From RGIG2041 sp045537695 (lineage in GTDB: Bacteria; Bacillota; Clostridia; UBA1381; UMGS1253), in contig JAZSQB010000055.1 in the NCBI GenBank assembly GCA_045537695.1, positions 1 through 19,776 of the forward strand: a stretch of 19,776 nucleotides of DNA. The letters run 5' to 3'. Below, one piece after another: positions 14,633 to 19,776 of the stretch. The position numbers were made by a program, and so were the translations under genes. The notes under the pieces were generated by a model that was given only the letters and a program-made list of their open reading frames with translations, was not told the DNA's origin and ran no database searches. Positions within the stretch are counted from its first letter, which is position 1, and the number at the start of each line of letters is the position of its first letter.

Positions 14633-15797
14633 CGATTTCTATAATTCCCTTCTTGAGATAGTCTGTCATAGAATGGCAGCCATCCTTAGTAATTGCAACA
14701 CCCTTCTCCCATCTTACGCCGAAGCCGTCGCCGGAGATAAAGGTATCTACCTGGAAGGTCATGTTCTCTTCGAGCGGATAGTCGGAGATGGTTTCCATCC
14801 ACGGAGCTTCTACTTCGATCATACCTGTACCGTGGCACGGGCCGTATACGAAGTTATCTTTGTAGCCGTTGTCCACGAAGAGCTGATAGAAATCTTTTGC
14901 TACATCGCTTGCAAGCTTGCCTGCCTTGAGCTGGTCAACTGTCCAGTCATGTGCCTTCAAGCAGAAATCAACGGTGTCTCTTCTCTTGCCTTCGAGCTTG
15001 CCCATAACCACCGGAAGACCGATTGCCGGAGAATAACCGTCAATCTTTGCGGAGAGATTGAGCTGAACGATATCGCCCTTGTTGATTGTGCGGTAGCCGC
15101 TGCGGCTGATGGCATGGCTTGTGGATTTTTCGGAGAAGACATACATCGGCAGACCTTCATATTCTGCGCCTTCTTCGTAGATAACGCGCTGTGCGACACC
15201 AACCATCTGGAGCTCTGTAACGCCCGGCTTTAAATTGCGGATAACTTCATCTGTTGCGATTTCGATGATACGGAAACCTTCCTGGATACAAGCGAGCTCG
15301 TTGATGCTCTTAATCTTACGCAGTGTTACCATAATATCGCTGCAGTTGCTGATTTCAGCCTTCGGATAGCTTTCCTTGAGACCTTCAAAAATCGGGAGTG
15401 TGCACTCTACGTAGCTGCCGAGACCGATTTTGATGTTTTCGCCGGTCACACCGATGCTCTTGAAGGCATCCTTAAAGGTGTCAGCCTTTAATTCCGGATA
15501 TGCAGGGTCTGCGGATTCGCGGAATTCTTTTAATACGAAAATGTTGTCAATCTTGGAGCGGTCTTTTGCGAAAATAGCGGATTCCGGACCAACCAAGAGA
15601 GCAGCCTCGCCTGTAGCGGAAATTGCTACGCCGGCTCTTTCAAACAGCGGCCAGAAGCCGGAGAAATAACGCGCGTTCGCATAGTCGGATTCTGTGCTGG
15701 ATACAACCATTACGTCCAGACCCTTTTCACGAACCAACTGACCTGCTTTTTTGATTCTTTCCTGATATTCGCTATCAGGGATACAAATTCTACCCAT
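14625..15797 (-). CDS. M24-family protein, creatinase-like, metal site lost
   Basis: This 390-residue protein has an N-terminal creatinase/prolidase domain (about 8-155) and a C-terminal pita-bread domain (about 165-390). In metallo-aminopeptidases five residues bind metal (D, D, H, E, E). Here they are Asn247 (QLNLSA), Ala258 (SPAIG), His322 (GPCHGTG), Asp351 (QVDTF) and Glu364 (RWEKG), so a dinuclear metal site cannot form normally. Creatinase (creatine amidinohydrolase), a metal-free relative, also has Asn at the first position and a catalytic His about 12 residues before GD, as His228 here. A hydrolase of a guanidino or amide compound therefore fits better than Xaa-Pro aminopeptidase. AAGGAGG lies eight bases before the ATG. 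First gene of the operon. Confidence 0.85.
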   Translation of the reverse strand: MGRICIPDSEYQERIKKAGQLVREKGLDVMVVSSTESDYANARYFSGFWPLFERAGVAISATGEAALLVGPESAIFAKDRSKIDNIFVLKEFRESADPAYPELKADTFKDAFKSIGVTGENIKIGLGSYVECTLPIFEGLKESYPKAEISNCSDIMVTLRKIKSINELACIQEGFRIIEIATDEVIRNLKPGVTELQMVGVAQRVIYEEGAEYEGLPMYVFSEKSTSHAISRSGYRTINKGDIVQLNLSAKIDGYSPAIGLPVVMGKLEGKRRDTVDFCLKAHDWTVDQLKAGKLASDVAKDFYQLFVDNGYKDNFVYGPCHGTGMIEVEAPWMETISDYPLEENMTFQVDTFISGDGFGVRWEKGVAITKDGCHSMTDYLKKGIIEIDV

Positions 15798-15832
15798 GTG
15801 TTTTTCCTCCTTAAATATAATTGGATATTTTA

Positions 15833-15861
15833 ATTATACTATAAAAATACGCATTTGTCTT
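15833..15861 (-). promoter_or_regulatory. Predicted promoter of the M24-ASRT-creatininase operon
   Basis: On the minus strand: AAGACA (15856-15861), exactly 17 bp, perfect TATAAT (15833-15838). It lies in the 149-bp space shared with the divergent AraC-family gene, so one regulator site could control both directions. Confidence 0.6.
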
Positions 15862-15900
15862 TAAACAATCGTAAATATTTTTTGCACGATCTTTCGCATA

Positions 15901-15929
15901 TTGACAATTCAACAAAACTGTGTTTAAAT
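15901..15929 (+). promoter_or_regulatory. Possible promoter of the AraC-family regulator
   Basis: TTGACA (15901-15906), 17 bp, TTAAAT (15924-15929). The predicted start falls near 15936, leaving only about 11 nt before the chosen ATG, so another start is possible. Confidence 0.4.
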
Positions 15930-15946
15930 GTAATCAGGTGATGGAT

Positions 15947-16822
15947 ATGGATTTTAAACTGCAAAATTTCGATACACCATTAACAGTGAGCCGAATTGCC
16001 AACATTCATTATTTTGAGTTTACAAAAGAATACCATACTGTAGACGACGCACATAAGTTTTTTGAGCTTTTGTATGTTGACAAAGGGAGAGTTGATGTGG
16101 AGGCAGAGAATTTTTCTGGTACATTGACGGACAATCAGATGATTTTACATATGCCGAATGAAAAGCATTCTCTAAAATGCCCCGACGATATGTGCTCCAA
16201 TGTCATTATCATTGGATTTGAATGTAGTAGCAGTGCACTTGCGCAGTTTGCGCATGGCCCAGTAAAGCTCGAGCAAACGCACAAAAAAATGCTTTCCGAA
16301 ATTATGAAAGAAGGCATGAATGTGTATGCGCCACCCTATGATATCCCGAACACGCCGGAGATGAAAAAACGAGAAGCATTTCCGTTTGGAGCAGACCAGA
16401 TGCTGAAAATCAATCTGGAAGCCTTTTTCATTGCGCTTGTCCGCGCATTTGGTGACAGGGAAAGCGGTAAGGAAACCGAGGTGCTCTCAGATGGTAAAAT
16501 TGTAGAAATTTACAATTATATCACCGAGCATTATATGGAAAAAATCACCCTAGATGATATCTGCTTTTTATTTGCAACCAATAAAACATCACTTTGTTGC
16601 AAATTCCGCCGCGAATACGGCGAAACCGTACTCAGTTGTATCAACCGCTTTAAAATTCAGGCAGCAAAGGTGATGATTCGCGAGCAGAAACAATCGATTA
16701 CCGAAATTGCGGAGTGTCTGGGTATCGGCTCCATTCACTATTTTTCGAAACTTTTTAAAAAGTACACCGGCATTTCGCCGAAGGAATACGGCAGAACCAT
16801 TAAAGCCAAATTAAATTTATAA
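15947..16822 (+). CDS. AraC-family transcriptional regulator
   Basis: This is a ligand-sensing DNA-binding regulator of about 291 residues. The N-terminal part is a cupin-like sensing domain (EFTKEYHTVDDAHKFFELLY, then the MPNEKHSL loop). The C-terminal 100 or so residues carry two helix-turn-helix motifs: ITLDDICFLFATNKTSLCCKFRREYG, split here by a loop, and SITEIAECLG with the conserved HYFSKLFKKYTGISPKEY tail. A GTG at 15920 would add nine residues but lacks a ribosome site; AGGTG sits six bases before ATG 15947. It faces the M24-ASRT-creatininase operon across a short shared promoter region, the usual arrangement for a local activator of catabolic genes. The inducer is unknown. Confidence 0.9.
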   Translation: MDFKLQNFDTPLTVSRIANIHYFEFTKEYHTVDDAHKFFELLYVDKGRVDVEAENFSGTLTDNQMILHMPNEKHSLKCPDDMCSNVIIIGFECSSSALAQFAHGPVKLEQTHKKMLSEIMKEGMNVYAPPYDIPNTPEMKKREAFPFGADQMLKINLEAFFIALVRAFGDRESGKETEVLSDGKIVEIYNYITEHYMEKITLDDICFLFATNKTSLCCKFRREYGETVLSCINRFKIQAAKVMIREQKQSITEIAECLGIGSIHYFSKLFKKYTGISPKEYGRTIKAKLNL

Positions 16823-17077
16823 TAGGTGAAAAGAAGAACGAAGCCTTAAGAAAAAATGCAGGGAACCTGTATGTGCACTTTAATGTCGATTGGTTTTCAA
16901 GCGCGAAATGCAGGATGCGGACGGGATGTTCTTTGCTGAGTAACGGCCTGCTTGGCGGCGTCTAACGGATTAACAAGCTGCAAAGAGGCTGTGGCTGGAG
17001 CTTTTGTACAACCATTATGTAGTAAGAATTTTATTCAATTTACAGCGTTTAAACAAGCATATCCTATTTTGATATGG
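16823..17077. other. 255-bp gap without a recognised gene
   Basis: I see no promoter, terminator with T tract or ribosome site. An 87-codon frame (16952-17215, + strand) runs into the ECF gene's 3' end and resembles nothing, so it is not called. The centre (about 16900-17020) is GC-richer than both sides and may be a relic. A short CATATC/GATATG inverted repeat near 17059-17077 could be a weak end signal for the ECF gene. Confidence 0.4.
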
Positions 17078-19753
17078 CTATCTTTCAACCAAACCGTATT
17101 TAACTTTAATTCTTTCAATTTTATCTATCATAGGCTCTGCGATAAACCAAAGAAAAAAGGCAGTAGAAAGTGCATGAATCAAATCCAGCGGTATACCAAC
17201 CGCATACGCCGTTAAAATCAGCTCGACATTCAATTTGTTCTGCCACGTAATCACAGCCGCCGGATTCATAATACCGCCGTAAATAACAAGTGTTGCTAAA
17301 AATCCGAATATACAAAGCGAGGCTTTGGTCTTTCTGAGGAATCCCTTTTTGAAAAGTATTCCTGCAATAAAGCCTATAATACCAAAGGCAAACATCTGCC
17401 ACGGTGTCCACGGACCTTGTCCAAAGAAAAAATTTGAAACGAATCCGGTAACTGAGCCGACCAAAAATCCTGTTTCTCCACCGAAGCACACACCTGCGAT
17501 TATTACAAGTGCAACAACGGGTTTAAATTGAGGAAGCATAAAGAATGCCGCCCTGCCTGCAACGGCAATAGCACACAGTACACTTATCACAATAAGCTCT
17601 CTTGCTTTTGGTTTTCTCGACTCAAATACCATCAGAAACGGTATCATTGTTTCAAGAATGATTAAAAGACTTATAAAATAATACTTTCTGTCACCTAAAA
17701 AGAAAACGCCAATATAAATTGTCAGCGGTATTAAAAGCAGAATAAGGAAGGTTGCAAGAAGGGTTCGTTTTGTCAGCTTTCTGTCTGACTTTGGAACTTG
17801 TATTACCTCTATTCCAATATCTTTTTGCGGAAAGAAACAGAAACAGAAAACGGCAATTTCAATTATTGCAATTATCTGTAAAGTGTCAAGCCCTAAAAAG
17901 CTTACTTTTGAAAATCCTAATATATCAATGTCAGTTATAAAGGATAATGATGTCAGCGCAAAAAGCAATACAAAAATACTGCCGACAATAATTCTTGCAG
18001 GAGTCAGATTTTGTAATTTCTCTTTTTGTTGCTTGATTTCGTTCTGAGCCTTATGTAATTCTATACGCCGTGATTGTCTTTCTTTCTTTTCTATTTTACC
18101 GCCACAAGCAAGGATGATATCTTCTGCCAAAACCGCATCGGCAAGTCTTGTTCTTGCCATACGGTTTGCTGATGTGGTATAGAAATTCTTACCCTTAAAA
18201 AACTCTCTTGGTGTATCAATAGATGTTATGCTTCCGTCAAAACAAAGCGCACATCTGTCGGCATATTTCGCACAAAACTCCACATCGTGCGATACCATAA
18301 GAACTGTAACATCGTTTGCTTTCAAGTCTAAAAGAATATCTGCAAATTCATCTTTGAAATGTGCATCCATTCCTTTTGTCGGCTCGTCAAGAAGCAGTAT
18401 TTCAGGTTCCATAAGAAGAATTTTTGCAAGTGCTGCCCTTTGCTGTTCACCGCCGGATAAATCATACGGATGTGAGTCTAAAAAATTTTCAATTCTGCAA
18501 AGAACGGATATATTATGTACCTTTTGCTCTTTTTCTTCGTTTGTGTGTTTCTTATCAGAAAGTATTTCCATCAAATCAAGATAAACAGTTTTCTTTACAA
18601 ACACGCTCTGTGGATTCTGCGGAAGAACACCCAAAAGTCCGTCATATAAGCTCTTGATTTTAGAAACACTTTGTCCTTTTATCAGGACATCGCCTCGGTA
18701 TGGCGTATTAAGACCTGATATGAGCGAAAGTGCCGTTGTCTTTCCGGTCCCATTACCACCTACAAGACAAACTAATTCGCCCTTATGTACGCTTAAATTA
18801 AATCCTTTCACTACATCAGGTAATTCCTTTTCATATCTGAACCAAGCATCTTTAATTTCTATTACTGTATCGGTGTTTTCTTTTAAAGAATCTTTAGGAA
18901 TTACATCAGGATTCAAGTTGTTTTCTTTTGAATATTCTGAAAGCCACACTCTGCCATCCCTGACAGTTAAGGGGCACGGCAAAGCATTTACCACTTCGCC
19001 GTGAACTCTCATAGGAGTTGGAAGTGCTTTATACATATCGTGATTTTGTGCTTTCAAAATTTTGCCAACCTTGATAGGTACTTCGTCAGCAATAATTTTG
19101 CCATTATCCATAACAATTACTCTGTCAGCCATCGGGAAAGCATCTTCCAAACGATGCTCGGTGAGAATAACGGTTGTGCCAAGCTCACGGTTAATCTTTT
19201 CTAAAGTTTTTAAAAATTCACCTACAGCAATTGGATCAAGCTGACTTGTCGGCTCGTCCAATATCAAAACTGACGGCTGCATCACCATAACAGATGCAAG
19301 ATTTAAAAGTTGCTTCTGACCGCCCGAAAGCTCTGTTACTTTTTTATAAAACCAAGTCTGTATGCCAAAGAATGATGCCATTTCGGAAACTCTTGTCCTA
19401 ATTTCGGTTTGCTTGTATCCAAGACTTTCTAAACCAAATGCAAGCTCGTGCCATACCTTGTCGGTTACAATCTGATTGTCGGGATTCTGCATTACAAAGC
19501 CGATTTGTGCTGCCTGCTCTTTGGTATCATAGTTTGCAAGAGGTTTTCCGTCAAAATAAATATCTCCGCTTATTTCACCAAAAGGGGAGAGGGAAGATTT
19601 TAAAAGCCTTAAAAGCGTGGTTTTTCCGCATCCTGATTTACCGCAAACAAGAATGAACTCACCGCGATTTGCCGTAAAATTTATATCATCAAGAGCCTTT
19701 TTCTCTCTTGACGGATATGTAAAACTCAGATTTTCGACCTTAAAGCTTTCCAT
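17078..19753 (-). CDS. Fused ECF vitamin transporter: two EcfA ATPases, membrane domain and S component
   Basis: Energy-coupling factor transporters import vitamins or metals using two ATPases, an EcfT and a substrate-binding EcfS. In 892 residues this protein joins ATPase 1 (about 1-250: Walker A 38-45, MQNPDNQ, LSGGQ, LILDEPTSQLD), ATPase 2 (about 297-530: Walker A GGNGTGKT, LSGGEQQR, LLLDEPTKGMD), a charged helix, four or so extra membrane segments (about 585-710) and a C-terminal S component (about 718-885: ELIVISVLCAIAVAGRAAFF, GQGPWTPWQMFAFG). The latter resembles the CbrT-type group linked to cobalamin; substrate is a guess. ATG 19753 is favoured, GGGAGG lying seven bases upstream; a TTG at 19768 overlaps that site. 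EcfT is expected just beyond the right edge. The gene is AT-richer than its neighbours. Confidence 0.88.
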   Translation of the reverse strand: MESFKVENLSFTYPSREKKALDDINFTANRGEFILVCGKSGCGKTTLLRLLKSSLSPFGEISGDIYFDGKPLANYDTKEQAAQIGFVMQNPDNQIVTDKVWHELAFGLESLGYKQTEIRTRVSEMASFFGIQTWFYKKVTELSGGQKQLLNLASVMVMQPSVLILDEPTSQLDPIAVGEFLKTLEKINRELGTTVILTEHRLEDAFPMADRVIVMDNGKIIADEVPIKVGKILKAQNHDMYKALPTPMRVHGEVVNALPCPLTVRDGRVWLSEYSKENNLNPDVIPKDSLKENTDTVIEIKDAWFRYEKELPDVVKGFNLSVHKGELVCLVGGNGTGKTTALSLISGLNTPYRGDVLIKGQSVSKIKSLYDGLLGVLPQNPQSVFVKKTVYLDLMEILSDKKHTNEEKEQKVHNISVLCRIENFLDSHPYDLSGGEQQRAALAKILLMEPEILLLDEPTKGMDAHFKDEFADILLDLKANDVTVLMVSHDVEFCAKYADRCALCFDGSITSIDTPREFFKGKNFYTTSANRMARTRLADAVLAEDIILACGGKIEKKERQSRRIELHKAQNEIKQQKEKLQNLTPARIIVGSIFVLLFALTSLSFITDIDILGFSKVSFLGLDTLQIIAIIEIAVFCFCFFPQKDIGIEVIQVPKSDRKLTKRTLLATFLILLLIPLTIYIGVFFLGDRKYYFISLLIILETMIPFLMVFESRKPKARELIVISVLCAIAVAGRAAFFMLPQFKPVVALVIIAGVCFGGETGFLVGSVTGFVSNFFFGQGPWTPWQMFAFGIIGFIAGILFKKGFLRKTKASLCIFGFLATLVIYGGIMNPAAVITWQNKLNVELILTAYAVGIPLDLIHALSTAFFLWFIAEPMIDKIERIKVKYGLVER

Positions 19754-19776
19754 CTTCTCACCTCCCAAAGTTCAAT

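Noticed and set aside
14625..15797. Classical Xaa-Pro aminopeptidase
   Set aside because: Key metal ligands are replaced; a creatinase-like or other metal-free function fits better.
16952..17215. 87-codon + strand frame after the AraC gene
   Set aside because: No ribosome site, low-complexity unrecognised product, and it runs antisense into the end of the ECF gene.

Overview
The window looks like chromosome from a low-to-mid GC Gram-positive Clostridia, probably a gut Oscillospirales/Ruminococcaceae-type organism. Reasons: a Val-Asp-Phe-Gly-Cys tRNA operon with encoded CCA ends, consensus sigma-A promoters, strong AAGGAGG-type ribosome sites, two SLH (S-layer homology) surface proteins, Hsp33, an M18 aminopeptidase, an HPr with Gly at position 46, and a fused ECF vitamin transporter. 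This assignment is inference from gene content; no species marker is present.

Layout. 1-830 holds no convincing protein gene. It contains (i) twelve TTTATAAAA-type units spaced almost exactly 21-22 bp, (ii) a possible structured RNA ending at a perfect 15-bp terminator, and (iii) a 191-bp multi-hairpin element with 13-bp perfect terminal inverted repeats. 831-1392 is a five-tRNA operon on the minus strand with a near-perfect promoter and terminator. 1421-3868 holds divergent hslO (Hsp33) and an M18 aminopeptidase, fired from back-to-back promoters sharing the same extended -10. 3869-4257 is a 389-bp gap with a REP-like hairpin, a terminator, a promoter and a long inverted repeat in the leader of a large SLH protein (4258-6876). 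7116-9108 (minus) is a two-gene unit: a SleB-type cell-wall hydrolase-domain protein and a small lipoprotein. 9255-11158 is ptsH-ptsI, the general PTS phosphorelay. 11159-11436 is a structured non-coding gap containing a tRNA/tmRNA T-arm-like relic and the terminator of the next gene. 11437-13368 (minus) is an unusual SLH-DUF4358-DHHW fusion protein.

13502-15797 (minus) is a compact operon: a creatinase-like M24 protein, an ASRT-family (sensory rhodopsin transducer-like) small-molecule-binding protein, and a creatininase-family amidohydrolase. It is divergent from an AraC-family regulator (15947-16822). The pieces suggest a ligand-regulated catabolic module for a guanidino, amide or lactam compound; this is the most interesting protein system in the window. 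17078-19753 (minus) is an 892-residue ECF transporter fusion (EcfA-EcfA'-extra membrane domain-EcfS), visibly more AT-rich than its neighbours.

Two findings merit most attention: the helically phased TTTATAAAA array with its downstream candidate RNA, and the M24/ASRT/creatininase/AraC module.
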